A stretch of 64,000 bases of DNA, taken from Coprosoma sp963632935. Lineage in GTDB: Bacteria > Bacillota_I > Bacilli_A > RF39 > UBA660. The notes under the pieces are model-generated. The model saw only the letters and a list, made by a program, of their open reading frames with translations. It was not told where the DNA came from and made no database searches. A program made the translations under genes and the position numbers. Location of the stretch: assembly GCA_963632935.1 (NCBI GenBank), contig CAVGWA010000004.1:4605-68604 (forward strand), read 5' to 3'. Positions 1 to 7,712 of this stretch are shown here, piece after piece; the first letter of the stretch is position 1; the number at the start of each line of letters is the position of its first letter.

Positions 1-732
1 TTCAAATTAGATGATAGAATAGCCTATTGTATAGAGCCAGGTGTAGAAATTAATCAAAAATACTATGATATTTTACCAGACTGGAGTCAAATAAACTTCA
101 CCGATGAACAAAAAAAATACATAGAACTAATAGGTTATTATGGATATGAATATCCAAACCATAATACAGATAACTATTATATAGCATCTCAAGAACTAAT
201 CTGGCAAGCAGTAAATAATAACATCAAAGTTTCATGGACAACACAAAAAAATAACAGTGGCAATCAAATAGACATAACAAAAGAAAAAGAAGAAATATTA
301 TCATTAATAGAAAAACACAAACTAACCCCAAGCTTTATAGATAAACAAATAAAAGATGAAGTAGGAAAAACGATCATATTAAAAGATGATAATAACGTTT
401 TAGAAAACTACGAACTATCAGAAAGTAAATGTCATAACATAATAAAAAATGGTAATACATTAACCATAAAATTAAACGAAAATCCATGCACAGAAGAACT
501 ACAATTAACAAAAAAATATTATGATACCTCATCGCTTCTAATATACACCAAAGCAAATTCACAAAAATTAGCCGCACTGAGAATAACATTTGATAAAACA
601 GCATCATTTAAAATAACTAGTGAAAACAAACCGGAAGAAATAGAAGTGCCAAACACAGGATTTTATGACATAACACAAATTATAAGTTCACTTTTAATAG
701 GCACCGGATTTGTCTTACGCAAAATTAATTAA
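1..732 (+). CDS. Thioester-domain surface adhesin, sortase-anchored (5' end outside window)
   Basis: The open frame runs from the first base to TAA at 730-732 (243 residues visible), so the N-terminus is missing. Residues 8-14 read AYCIEPG and residues 62-68 read ASQELIW. This pairing resembles the Cys (C10) and Gln (Q64) that form the internal thioester in TED/TQXA-domain adhesins, which bind host proteins covalently. The C-terminus has a sorting signal: VPNTG at residues 216-220, a hydrophobic stretch and a basic tail. It overlaps the next gene, a sortase, by 23 bases, so the two probably form a dedicated substrate-enzyme pair. The fold assignment rests on these motifs only. Confidence 0.72.
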   Translation, partial: FKLDDRIAYCIEPGVEINQKYYDILPDWSQINFTDEQKKYIELIGYYGYEYPNHNTDNYYIASQELIWQAVNNNIKVSWTTQKNNSGNQIDITKEKEEILSLIEKHKLTPSFIDKQIKDEVGKTIILKDDNNVLENYELSESKCHNIIKNGNTLTIKLNENPCTEELQLTKKYYDTSSLLIYTKANSQKLAALRITFDKTASFKITSENKPEEIEVPNTGFYDITQIISSLLIGTGFVLRKIN

Positions 733-1315
733 AAAATTAAGTATAATTTTAATAATATTAGGAAATTACAGCTTATGTGCATATACGTTGAAAGAGGTAA
801 GAAATTTAAAAGATTACACCCCAAAGGCGAAAATAAACATAAAACAAAATAAAAGTAAAGAAACTGTAAAAGAAGCAAAAGAACAAACGCAAAATCAAAC
901 AAAAAAGATTGAAATAAAAAAGAATTATTTAGGAACCCTGAATATTCCTAAAATAAATTTAAAAAGATACCTATATCCAATTGATTCTTATCAAAATAAC
1001 GTCAATAAAAATGTAGAAATATTAAAACAATCAAATATGCCCGACATTACTAACGGCAATCTAATTCTAGCCGCACATAATGGAAATACTTCACTGGGAC
1101 ATTTTAAAAACATAAATCAATTAGAAAAAAATGACATCATTGAAATAAATTACAATAATGTAAATTACATCTACGAAGTAGATAGCACATATGAAGTTTT
1201 AAAAACGGGAAAAGTATCCATAAAAAGAGATAAGAATCAAAATACAATAACCCTTATTACTTGTAAAGGAATAGATAAACAATTAGTAGTAATAGGTTAT
1301 TTAAGGAACACCTAA
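710..1315 (+). CDS. Sortase (class B/D-like)
   Basis: This is a membrane-anchored transpeptidase of 201 residues. An N-terminal hydrophobic helix (about residues 8-24) is followed by a Lys/Gln-rich linker and a sortase domain from about residue 73. Visible active-site residues are H123 in AAHNG and C185 in TLITCKG. The Arg that normally follows the Cys in the next strand is not obvious; the position carries K190-Q191. The start is TTG at 710, because a stop at 698 in the same frame leaves no alternative upstream. It overlaps the surface-protein gene and probably anchors that protein through its VPNTG signal, which is inferred from position. Confidence 0.85.
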   Translation: MSYAKLIKKLSIILIILGNYSLCAYTLKEVRNLKDYTPKAKINIKQNKSKETVKEAKEQTQNQTKKIEIKKNYLGTLNIPKINLKRYLYPIDSYQNNVNKNVEILKQSNMPDITNGNLILAAHNGNTSLGHFKNINQLEKNDIIEINYNNVNYIYEVDSTYEVLKTGKVSIKRDKNQNTITLITCKGIDKQLVVIGYLRNT

Positions 1316-1441
1316 AAGATGTTCCAAATAAAAGAATAAAAAGACAACATACCACCAGTAAAAATCATTACACTAATTAAACACATCACGGATACACTTT
1401 CATTGTCTAAAAAAGTTATACTATCTATAGATAAATTCATC

Positions 1442-1467
1442 AAGAAGTAATAAACTTCTTTTTTATT
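1442..1467 (+). terminator. Rho-independent terminator after the sortase gene
   Basis: A 7-bp perfect stem (AAGAAGT / ACTTCTT) with a 5-base loop is followed by a run of T. It lies 127 bases after the sortase stop and just before cwlD. Confidence 0.7.
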
Positions 1468-1490
1468 TCGTATAATTAATAGGTGATCAA

Positions 1491-2147
1491 ATGAAATATA
1501 AAATCATTTCATTATTCATATTTATATTATCCCTTTGCTTTTTTAACATAACCTTTGCCCAAACAAAATTGCCACTTCTATCAAAAGTAATCTACCTAGA
1601 TAGTGGTCATGGTGGACCAGATAGTGGTGCTTACTACAAAAACGTAAGAGAATCAGATTTAAACCTAGAAATAACAAAAAAAATAGAAAAAACATTAAAA
1701 GCCTCAGGAGCAACCGTATATCTAACACGATATGGCGATTATGACCTATCAGTAAACAACGCATGGAATAGAAAAAGAAGCGACCTATCAAGAAGAGCAA
1801 ATATAATAAATAAATCAAACTGTGATCTATATCTATCAATCCATCTAAACGCTGAAGATTCACAAACCCTGCACGGTGCCGAAGCATATTATGACACTAT
1901 CAATCCCGAAAACGAAAAAATAGCTAAAATTTTCCAAGAATACTTTAAAAAAAACTTAAATTCAAATAGAGAATATAAAGAAAATAGCACAAAATACCTC
2001 CAAAGAAGAGTAACTAGACCTGGCGTATTATTAGAAATAGGCTTCCTATCAAATCCATCAGAACGAGCCCTACTTCAAAATGAAGTATATCAAAACAAAC
2101 TAGCAAACACAATAAAAGATGCCAGCATAAAATATTTAAACAGTTAA
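1491..2147 (+). CDS. cwlD: N-acetylmuramoyl-L-alanine amidase CwlD (spore cortex)
   Basis: This Amidase_3 enzyme cleaves the amide between muramic acid and L-Ala. In spore formers CwlD acts in the forespore with PdaA to make muramic-lactam in the cortex. The protein has 218 residues, near the size of Bacillus CwlD, with a signal peptide at 1-23. Zinc and catalytic residues are visible: H40 (DSGHGG), E54 (RESDL), H118 (SIHLNA) and E182 (LLEIGFLSNP). The flanking text, such as RRANIINKS and the SNPSE tail, agrees closely with CwlD as I remember it, so this is more than a generic amidase. The RBS is AGGTGATC, 3 bases before the ATG, with TATAAT at 1471-1476 just upstream. Confidence 0.88.
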   Translation: MKYKIISLFIFILSLCFFNITFAQTKLPLLSKVIYLDSGHGGPDSGAYYKNVRESDLNLEITKKIEKTLKASGATVYLTRYGDYDLSVNNAWNRKRSDLSRRANIINKSNCDLYLSIHLNAEDSQTLHGAEAYYDTINPENEKIAKIFQEYFKKNLNSNREYKENSTKYLQRRVTRPGVLLEIGFLSNPSERALLQNEVYQNKLANTIKDASIKYLNS

Positions 2148-2211
2148 AATTTCACCAATTTATCATAAAAGCAAGTACCTTTTGTGCTATAATTATCATA
2201 GGTGAGAAGAA

Positions 2212-3144
2212 ATGACAGGAAAAATATTCAAAACACTTGATGAACAAGTTGATATTTTAGAAAAAAAAGGACTAATAATTAAAGACAAAGGCTTAGCTAG
2301 GGAAATACTATTCAGAGAAAATTACTTCTTTATAAGTGGTTATCGTCATCTGTTTATGGTAAAATTCAATGACAAAAAATTCATAACGGGAACAACATTT
2401 GAAGAACTATATGCAACATTCGTCTTTGATCGAGCAATTAGAAACACTTTTTTCAAAAACATATTAATTGTAGAAAACAATATCAAATCAATTATAAGTT
2501 ATCAACTAAGTAAAAAATACGGTTTCAAAGAAAAAGAATATTTAGACCCTAAAAATTTTTCACCAGATGCCCTAAAATCAAGACAAGTATATGATGTATT
2601 AGATAAAGTAAAAAGGCAAATAAGAGTAAATGGACGTAAACATACCGCAACCATGCACTACATAGATAACTATGGATACATCCCACTTTGGATATCCGTA
2701 AAAGTCCTATCATTTGGAATAATGGCCGAATTTTATAGCATTCTAAAAACAGAAGACAAAAACGAAATAGCTAAAGTTTATAACATCTCATCAGATAAAC
2801 TTTCAGACTACCTAGTATTACTTTCAAACTTTAGAAACGTCTGTGCCCATGAAGACATATTATATGACCATAGAACTCAAAGAACAGTGCCAGACACTAA
2901 ATATCATGAATACCTGCAAATACCAAAAGGGCCAGATGGATATATATATGGAAAAAACGATTTATTTAGCTTAATAATTATTATGAAAGAAATGCTAAAA
3001 CCAAAACAATTTGATCTATTAATTGAAGAAATAAAAAGAGAAGTTAATATATTAGATGAAAAAGTAGATACCGTACCACTGGAAACCATACTAAACAAAA
3101 TTGGCTTTCCAGGAAATTGGTATGAAATTAAAAATCTAGATTAG
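2212..3144 (+). CDS. Abi family protein (AbiD/AbiF, Abi_2 HEPN domain)
   Basis: This 310-residue protein is of the Abi_2 family, whose members abort phage infection and carry a HEPN-type RNase motif. Family marks seen are the N-terminal LDEQVDILEKKGL helix, RENYFFISGYR (about 35-45), YGYIPLW (154-160) and RNVCAHE (208-214), which gives the R-x4-H HEPN signature. There are no membrane segments. The RBS AGGTGAGAAG precedes the ATG and a TATAAT sits at 2188-2193. It stands alone, without a partner antitoxin or other defence gene nearby, between cwlD and htrA. Defence function is inferred from the family. Confidence 0.85.
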   Translation: MTGKIFKTLDEQVDILEKKGLIIKDKGLAREILFRENYFFISGYRHLFMVKFNDKKFITGTTFEELYATFVFDRAIRNTFFKNILIVENNIKSIISYQLSKKYGFKEKEYLDPKNFSPDALKSRQVYDVLDKVKRQIRVNGRKHTATMHYIDNYGYIPLWISVKVLSFGIMAEFYSILKTEDKNEIAKVYNISSDKLSDYLVLLSNFRNVCAHEDILYDHRTQRTVPDTKYHEYLQIPKGPDGYIYGKNDLFSLIIIMKEMLKPKQFDLLIEEIKREVNILDEKVDTVPLETILNKIGFPGNWYEIKNLD

Positions 3145-3154
3145 GAGGAATATA

Positions 3155-4222
3155 ATGCGAGAAAAAATAATAAACATTGTAGTAATTATAATAGTACTTA
3201 CAGCTGGAATATGTACTACACTATACTTCACACAAAACACATCAACAGAAACCTCAGTCAAAAAGAACGTAACAATAACATCAAAAGATTCAATCAATGA
3301 ATCAGTCCAAAAAGTATATGACTCAGTAGTAGTAGTAAATAACTATCAAAACGGACGCCTATCAGGATATGGTTCAGGATTTGTATACAAAAAAGACAGT
3401 AAATATGGTTACATCATGACCAATAATCACGTAGTAGATGGAGCCAGCGAAATAAAAATAACATTAACATCAGGTGATGAAATAGAAGCTAAAGTATTAG
3501 GAACAGATTCATACATGGATATAGCCGTAGTTAGAATAAGTGCCGATAAAGTATTAGGCGTAGCCGAAATAGGAGATAGCTCAAAATCAAAAGTAGGAGA
3601 TACCGTATTTACAGTAGGAACCCCTGTTAGTACAGAATATGCAGGAACTGTTACAAAAGGAATAATATCAGGTGAAAATAGAGAAATAACAGTAACAAAC
3701 AACGGTTCACAATACATGATGGAAGCAATTCAAATAGATGCCTCAATCAACCCAGGAAATAGTGGTGGACCACTAGTAAACATAAACGGTGAAGTAATAG
3801 GAGTAAACTCAGTAAAACTAGTTGAAAGCTCAGTAGAAGGAATGGGATTTGCAATTCCAATTGAAGTAGCAATGAGCCAAGTAGAAAAACTAGAAAAAGG
3901 TGAAGCAATTGAAAGGCCATTAATTGGTGTATCTCTTTATGATTTAGATAGTGCTTCATATTATAACTCAAGCCTAAAAACAGATGGAATAAAATCAGGA
4001 GTTATAGTAAACGAAGTTCAAAGTGGTAGTGATGCTGAATCTGCAGGTCTACAAAAAAATGACATAATAACAAAAGTAGATGGAACAACTGTAAAAAGTT
4101 CCGCACATTTAAAATATCTACTTTATAAACATAACCTAGGAGACAGTATTAAACTAACAATCAGCCGAGATGGAAAAGAAAAAGAGTTAACCTTAAAATT
4201 AACTCACAAAGTAGGAGACTAG
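3155..4222 (+). CDS. htrA: HtrA/DegP-like membrane-anchored serine protease with PDZ domain
   Basis: This is a surface quality-control protease of 355 residues. It has one N-terminal membrane helix (about 6-26) and a trypsin-like domain with triad H92 (TNNHVV), D122 (MDIAVV) and S203 (PGNSGGP). A single C-terminal PDZ domain (about 250-345, with SGVIVNEV and SAGLQKNDII) binds substrates. This is the usual layout of Gram-positive HtrA/YkdA. A strong AGGAGG lies 5 bases before the ATG, and the gene starts only 10 bases after the Abi gene, so the two may be co-transcribed. A hairpin overlapping the stop ends the unit. Confidence 0.92.
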   Translation: MREKIINIVVIIIVLTAGICTTLYFTQNTSTETSVKKNVTITSKDSINESVQKVYDSVVVVNNYQNGRLSGYGSGFVYKKDSKYGYIMTNNHVVDGASEIKITLTSGDEIEAKVLGTDSYMDIAVVRISADKVLGVAEIGDSSKSKVGDTVFTVGTPVSTEYAGTVTKGIISGENREITVTNNGSQYMMEAIQIDASINPGNSGGPLVNINGEVIGVNSVKLVESSVEGMGFAIPIEVAMSQVEKLEKGEAIERPLIGVSLYDLDSASYYNSSLKTDGIKSGVIVNEVQSGSDAESAGLQKNDIITKVDGTTVKSSAHLKYLLYKHNLGDSIKLTISRDGKEKELTLKLTHKVGD

Positions 4223-4236
4223 AAATAGTCTCTTTT
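4215..4236. terminator. Terminator hairpin between htrA and cwlJ
   Basis: The stem GAGACTA / TAGTCTC with a GAAA loop is followed by TTTT on the + strand. It overlaps the htrA stop and lies at the convergent end with cwlJ. Confidence 0.65.
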
Positions 4237-4663
4237 ATCTTATTTCATTACATACGCCATCTTCAGGAACATAAAAACAATGATTCTTATATCTACCACT
4301 ATTATATTGACCCCACCAAGCCTCCTTACATCCTTCGCCTTCTTTAGGTGCATAAAACCATAAAGCATGAGTAGCCGGATAATAATATTCTCCCTTAATC
4401 ACCCTATCAGCTAAACTCTTTTCTAAGCTAGTAGGATTACTAAAAAAAAGAGGAGAATCAACACCAGAAAAACCACCAGGACTTTGATATATAACCTTAG
4501 TAATACTGTCCACATTCTTAAAAGTTAAACAATTAGCCAAAACCCTATTAACAACAACATTTCCAACCATCAGCATTCCTAAATCACCCTCACCAATAGC
4601 CTCAGCCCTCATCAATCTCGCAAGTAGCTCCTTTTCCTTAGTATTATACTTTATAACAGACAT
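4235..4663 (-). CDS. cwlJ: Spore cortex-lytic enzyme CwlJ-like hydrolase
   Basis: This Hydrolase_2 (SleB/CwlJ) family protein of 142 residues is the length of Bacillus CwlJ. It has no signal peptide or binding domain, which fits CwlJ and not SleB. Landmarks are LLARLMRAEAIGEG with the probable catalytic Glu, GMLMVGNVVVNRV, and a C-terminal KNHCFYVPEDGVC much like CwlJ. In known systems CwlJ sits near the spore coat and degrades muramic-lactam cortex during germination. It is transcribed toward htrA. With cwlD less than 3 kb away, this part of the window holds both cortex making and cortex breaking functions. Confidence 0.87.
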   Translation of the reverse strand: MSVIKYNTKEKELLARLMRAEAIGEGDLGMLMVGNVVVNRVLANCLTFKNVDSITKVIYQSPGGFSGVDSPLFFSNPTSLEKSLADRVIKGEYYYPATHALWFYAPKEGEGCKEAWWGQYNSGRYKNHCFYVPEDGVCNEIR

Positions 4664-4693
4664 TTAAATCACCATCATATTATATGAAAGTTA

Positions 4694-4722
4694 TTGAATA
4701 AGTTTAAATAATGTGATATAAT
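4694..4722 (+). promoter_or_regulatory. Sigma-A-type promoter of tRNA-Trp
   Basis: TTGAAT at 4694-4699 and TATAAT at 4717-4722 are separated by 17 bases. The -10 box ends 19 bases before the mature tRNA end. Confidence 0.75.
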
Positions 4723-4741
4723 CAACTTGTCTTACCAACAC

Positions 4742-4817
4742 AGGGGAATAGTTCAGTTGGTAGAACGTCGGTCTCCAAAACCGAATGTCGTGAGTTCAAG
4801 TCTTGCTTCCCCTGCCA
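4742..4817 (+). tRNA. trnW: tRNA-Trp (CCA anticodon)
   Basis: The acceptor stem AGGGGAA (4742-4748) pairs with TTCCCCT (4807-4813), followed by discriminator G and an encoded CCA. The anticodon loop CTCCAAA lies between TCGGT and ACCGA, giving anticodon CCA for UGG. The T-arm carries GTTCAAGTC. A CCA anticodon alone agrees with the standard code; a code-4 organism would also need a UCA tRNA. Confidence 0.97.
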
Positions 4818-4828
4818 TAAGAAAATGC

Positions 4829-4867
4829 CGAGTTTTTTTCTATAAATAAAGGAAAAGCTCGTTTTTT
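4829..4867 (+). terminator. Terminator of tRNA-Trp
   Basis: An 11-pair stem, with some G-T pairs, joins CGAGTTTTTTTC and GGAAAAGCTCG and is followed by TTTTTT. It begins 12 bases after the tRNA CCA end. Confidence 0.75.
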
Positions 4868-4987
4868 AATCTTACAAAACATTCACAGTAAAAAAATTAA
4901 AGTATCAAACACTTTTGCTTTTTATATTAACTCTTTTCTAAAAAATTTCACAAAAAGATGCTATAATGAATTAAAGGAGGCAAAATA

Positions 4988-5506
4988 ATGGAAAAAGAAA
5001 CTTCATTAAATGAAATAGTAAACAATAATTATCAAGAAAAAACAATTGTACAAATGAACGTTCCAATAAAAAAAATAGGACTTGCAAGCGACCACAGAGG
5101 ATTCAAACTAAAACAAAAACTTACAAAATATTTAAATAAAATAGGATATACTGTTATCGACTATGGATGTGATGATAAAAATTCACACGATTATCCAGAA
5201 TATGGATTTAAATTAGGCAAAGCAGTAAGAGATGGACTAGTAGAAAAAGGAATTGCCATATGTGGTAGTGGAATTGGAATAAGCATAGCCTGCAACAAAA
5301 TAGACAAAGTAAGATGTGCAAAAGTAAACAACATAAAAGAAACAAAATACACAAGACAAGATAACGATGCAAACATCATTGCTATAAATGGAAATATGCC
5401 ATTATTCAGGGCCAAAGATATTACAGATGTGTTTTTAAAAACACCTTTTAGTAATCAAGAACGTCATAAAAAACGCATCGAAATGTTAGATAACTACAAA
5501 AACTAA
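4988..5506 (+). CDS. rpiB: RpiB/LacAB-family sugar-phosphate isomerase
   Basis: Family members interconvert ribose-5-phosphate and ribulose-5-phosphate (RpiB) or galactose/tagatose-6-phosphate (LacAB). The 172-residue protein has a 28-residue N-terminal extension before the core. Core motifs are LASDHRGFKLK (phosphate and sugar site), the catalytic Cys C92 in ICGSGIG, and RHKKRI near the end. The usual R-E-H-N-D stretch is R-Q-D-N-D here (123-127), so the His that helps ring opening in RpiB is replaced by Asp. The RBS AAAGGAGG is strong. The stop overlaps the next start by one base, and the DUF1146 and spoIID genes follow closely. Confidence 0.85.
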   Translation: MEKETSLNEIVNNNYQEKTIVQMNVPIKKIGLASDHRGFKLKQKLTKYLNKIGYTVIDYGCDDKNSHDYPEYGFKLGKAVRDGLVEKGIAICGSGIGISIACNKIDKVRCAKVNNIKETKYTRQDNDANIIAINGNMPLFRAKDITDVFLKTPFSNQERHKKRIEMLDNYKN

Positions 5507-5703
5507 TGCAACTAAAAGGTCTTATATATATAGTAATGGTGATAATCACCATATGGTCTTTAGAAAGTCTAAATATTTCAGGCATATTTAAAAAAAACAG
5601 ATATTATTCATCAAGAGTATTATATTTAATCATTAGTATGGCTTTATCGTATTTAGTAGTAAATTTTTTATATGATTTTTTCGTAAACACAAAATTCATT
5701 TAG
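5506..5703 (+). CDS. DUF1146 (YwzB-type) small membrane protein
   Basis: This 65-residue protein has two membrane helices (about 5-20 and 38-60) joined by a basic stretch with RYYSSRVLYLIIS. That agrees with the DUF1146/YwzB family, whose Bacillus member also sits just before the spoIID region. The start overlaps the preceding stop by one base (TAATG), so it is translated with rpiB. The function of the family is unknown. Confidence 0.7.
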   Translation: MQLKGLIYIVMVIITIWSLESLNISGIFKKNRYYSSRVLYLIISMALSYLVVNFLYDFFVNTKFI

Positions 5704-5717
5704 AAAGGAACTAAAAT

Positions 5718-6629
5718 ATGAAAAAGTTTATTATAATAACCATAATGATTAGTATAATACCTTTTTTATTTGCTAAAACATTTACAAAAAAAGATAACAT
5801 AAAATTTAAATATATAACAAATAATATAATAAGAGTATTAGACGAAAAAACAGGACAAATCACAGAAATACCATTTGAAGACTACATAAAAGGAGTCGTC
5901 GCAAGTGAAATGCCAACAACCTTTGAATTAGAAGCCCTAAAAGCCCAAGCAGTTGCTTCAAGAAGCTACGCAACATATCAAATGAATGGAAATAAAACAA
6001 AAGACTATGATGTTACCAACACAACAACAAACCAAGTATATAAAACAGAAAATCAGCTAAAACAAATATGGAAAGAAGAATATCCCGAAAAAATAAATAA
6101 AATAAAAAAAGCAGTAACCGAAACAGAAAACCAAATACTAACATATAATAACCAAGTAGTAAATGCCATGTTTTTCTCAACAAGTACTGGTGTAACCGAA
6201 AACAGTGAAGAAATATTTTCATCAAAAGTTCCGTATCTAAGAAGTGTATCAAGCAAATGGGATGAAGAATCTCCATCATATCAAGATACATATAAATTAA
6301 CTTTAAATGATTTTTATAATAAACTATCATTACCATATAATCAAACAATAACAATAACAAATATAGAAAAAACAACAACTGGAAGAACAAAAAAACTAAA
6401 CATAAACGGACAAACAATAAATGGTAGAAAATTAGCTCAAAAACTAAGCCTTCGTTCAAACTACTTTGATATAACTCAAAATGAAGAGAACATAACAATA
6501 ACAACAAAAGGATTTGGCCATGGTGTTGGAATGAGCCAATACGGAGCAAACGGAATGGCCAAAGAAGGATATAAATATGATCAAATATTAAAATATTACT
6601 ATCAAAACACAGAAATAAAAAAAACATAG
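5718..6629 (+). CDS. spoIID: Stage II sporulation protein D (lytic transglycosylase)
   Basis: SpoIID cuts glycan strands during engulfment of the forespore, in the mother-cell membrane, together with SpoIIP and SpoIIM. The 303-residue protein has an N-terminal membrane anchor (3-19). The SpoIID domain shows PFEDYIKGVVASEMP, where E64 is the probable catalytic acid, then ALKAQAVASRSYA. The C-terminal zinc-site motif is GFGHGVGMSQYGA. The RBS AGAAAGGAAC precedes the ATG. A spoIIQ-like gene follows 45 bases later, as in Bacillus, where spoIID and spoIIQ are close. Confidence 0.95.
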   Translation: MKKFIIITIMISIIPFLFAKTFTKKDNIKFKYITNNIIRVLDEKTGQITEIPFEDYIKGVVASEMPTTFELEALKAQAVASRSYATYQMNGNKTKDYDVTNTTTNQVYKTENQLKQIWKEEYPEKINKIKKAVTETENQILTYNNQVVNAMFFSTSTGVTENSEEIFSSKVPYLRSVSSKWDEESPSYQDTYKLTLNDFYNKLSLPYNQTITITNIEKTTTGRTKKLNINGQTINGRKLAQKLSLRSNYFDITQNEENITITTKGFGHGVGMSQYGANGMAKEGYKYDQILKYYYQNTEIKKT

Positions 6630-6674
6630 TATAAAAAAAACAAAACAATCCAAAATTATAGTAGAGGTGAAAAT

Positions 6675-7316
6675 ATGAAAAAAAAATTATCAAAACCAAT
6701 ACTATATGGATTAACCTTTAGTATGAGTGCTTTACTATTAGGAGGAATATATTACACAAGCAATAACAAAACATTAAAACAAAATAATGAAAAAGAAGAA
6801 CATGTATATGTATCAAAACTATTTAATACACCAGTAGAATCAGTAGTAAGTACAGAAAACGTAATAATTAAACCTTATACTGACACATCAGTAAAAGAAA
6901 TATCAACATATTATGATTATAAAGCAAAAGAAAAAGAACAAGAAAACTCAATAATAAACTATGATACAACATACATTCAAAACAGTGGAATAACATATGG
7001 TGGAATTAACAATACCTTTGACGTTGTAAGCATACTAGAAGGAAAAGTAACAAGCGTAAAAGAAGACAAATTAATGGGAAAAATAATCACGATTGAACAT
7101 GATACAAATGTAATATCAACCTATAAAAGTCTAAGTGAAACAACAGTAAAAGAAGGCGATATAGTAGGACAAGGAACGGTAATTGGAAAAGCCGGGGAGT
7201 CCAATTTAGATAAAAATTTAGGTAAACATGTTCTATTTGAAATATCCGTTAATAATAATTATATAAATCCTAATAACTGTTTTAACAAAACATTAACCCA
7301 AATAAAAAGTGCATAA
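6675..7316 (+). CDS. spoIIQ: SpoIIQ-like M23 (LytM) peptidase-fold protein
   Basis: In Bacillus, SpoIIQ sits in the forespore membrane and joins SpoIIIAH across the intermembrane space. This 213-residue protein has one membrane helix (about 10-28), a linker and a LytM domain (about 108-200). The motif expected as H-x-H reads KHVLFE, so one metal ligand (position 187) is Leu, and the first His-x-Asp ligand set is also absent. The domain is therefore probably non-catalytic. Together with its place right after spoIID, this makes SpoIIQ the best call, although a degenerate M23 protein of another kind cannot be ruled out. There is no spoIIID downstream. Confidence 0.82.
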   Translation: MKKKLSKPILYGLTFSMSALLLGGIYYTSNNKTLKQNNEKEEHVYVSKLFNTPVESVVSTENVIIKPYTDTSVKEISTYYDYKAKEKEQENSIINYDTTYIQNSGITYGGINNTFDVVSILEGKVTSVKEDKLMGKIITIEHDTNVISTYKSLSETTVKEGDIVGQGTVIGKAGESNLDKNLGKHVLFEISVNNNYINPNNCFNKTLTQIKSA

Positions 7317-7383
7317 ACGTCACTACTCAGCCATTATATGAAAAAAATGACACAAATTTAATAAAATGAGTTATAATACTTAT

Positions 7384-7434
7384 AGCGAGATACGGCTATC
7401 CTAAACAATAGTTAAATAGTATCTCGCTTTTTTT
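7384..7434 (+). terminator. Strong terminator hairpin after spoIIQ
   Basis: A 10-bp perfect stem (AGCGAGATAC / GTATCTCGCT) is followed by TTTTTTT. Its loop contains a smaller complementary pair, CTAT/ATAG. A TATAAT at 7372-7377 lies just before the stem. Confidence 0.8.
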
Positions 7435-7635
7435 AATTGTTTGATGATAAACAACTATTAATTTAGGGCAGTGATGCAAATGAGAAAATATAATAATGAC
7501 ATATATTCAATGTATGAAGAATATCAAAAGAACATTATTCTGATGTGACATATAATAATGATTTAAAAGCACTAATTACAGCACTGGAAAATTATTATTC
7601 ATTAAGTTATAATCTTAAGTTTGACAGTTGTGGAA

Positions 7636-7689
7636 CATAAAAACTCTTACAAGCCCTTATAAATAAAGGGAAAAGTAAGAGTTTTTATG
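7636..7689. terminator. Bidirectional terminator hairpin inside the IS1634-family element
   Basis: A 15-bp perfect stem (CATAAAAACTCTTAC / GTAAGAGTTTTTATG) holds an inner CCCTT/AAGGG stem in its loop. A/T runs occur on both strands. It lies between the left inverted repeat and the 3' end of the transposase gene. Confidence 0.75.
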
Positions 7690-7712
7690 TTTCAAAAAAG
7701 TTGCGTACAACT

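Noticed and set aside
4742..4817. Mycoplasma-type genetic code (TGA read as Trp)
   Set aside because: mnmA and the ISL3 transposase end in TGA at the right place, conserved Trp residues use TGG, and only the CCA-anticodon tRNA is seen.
6013..6699. Open frame of 228 codons opposite spoIID
   Set aside because: The Leu/Phe-rich text is the antisense shadow of an AT-rich gene; spoIID on the other strand has full family motifs.
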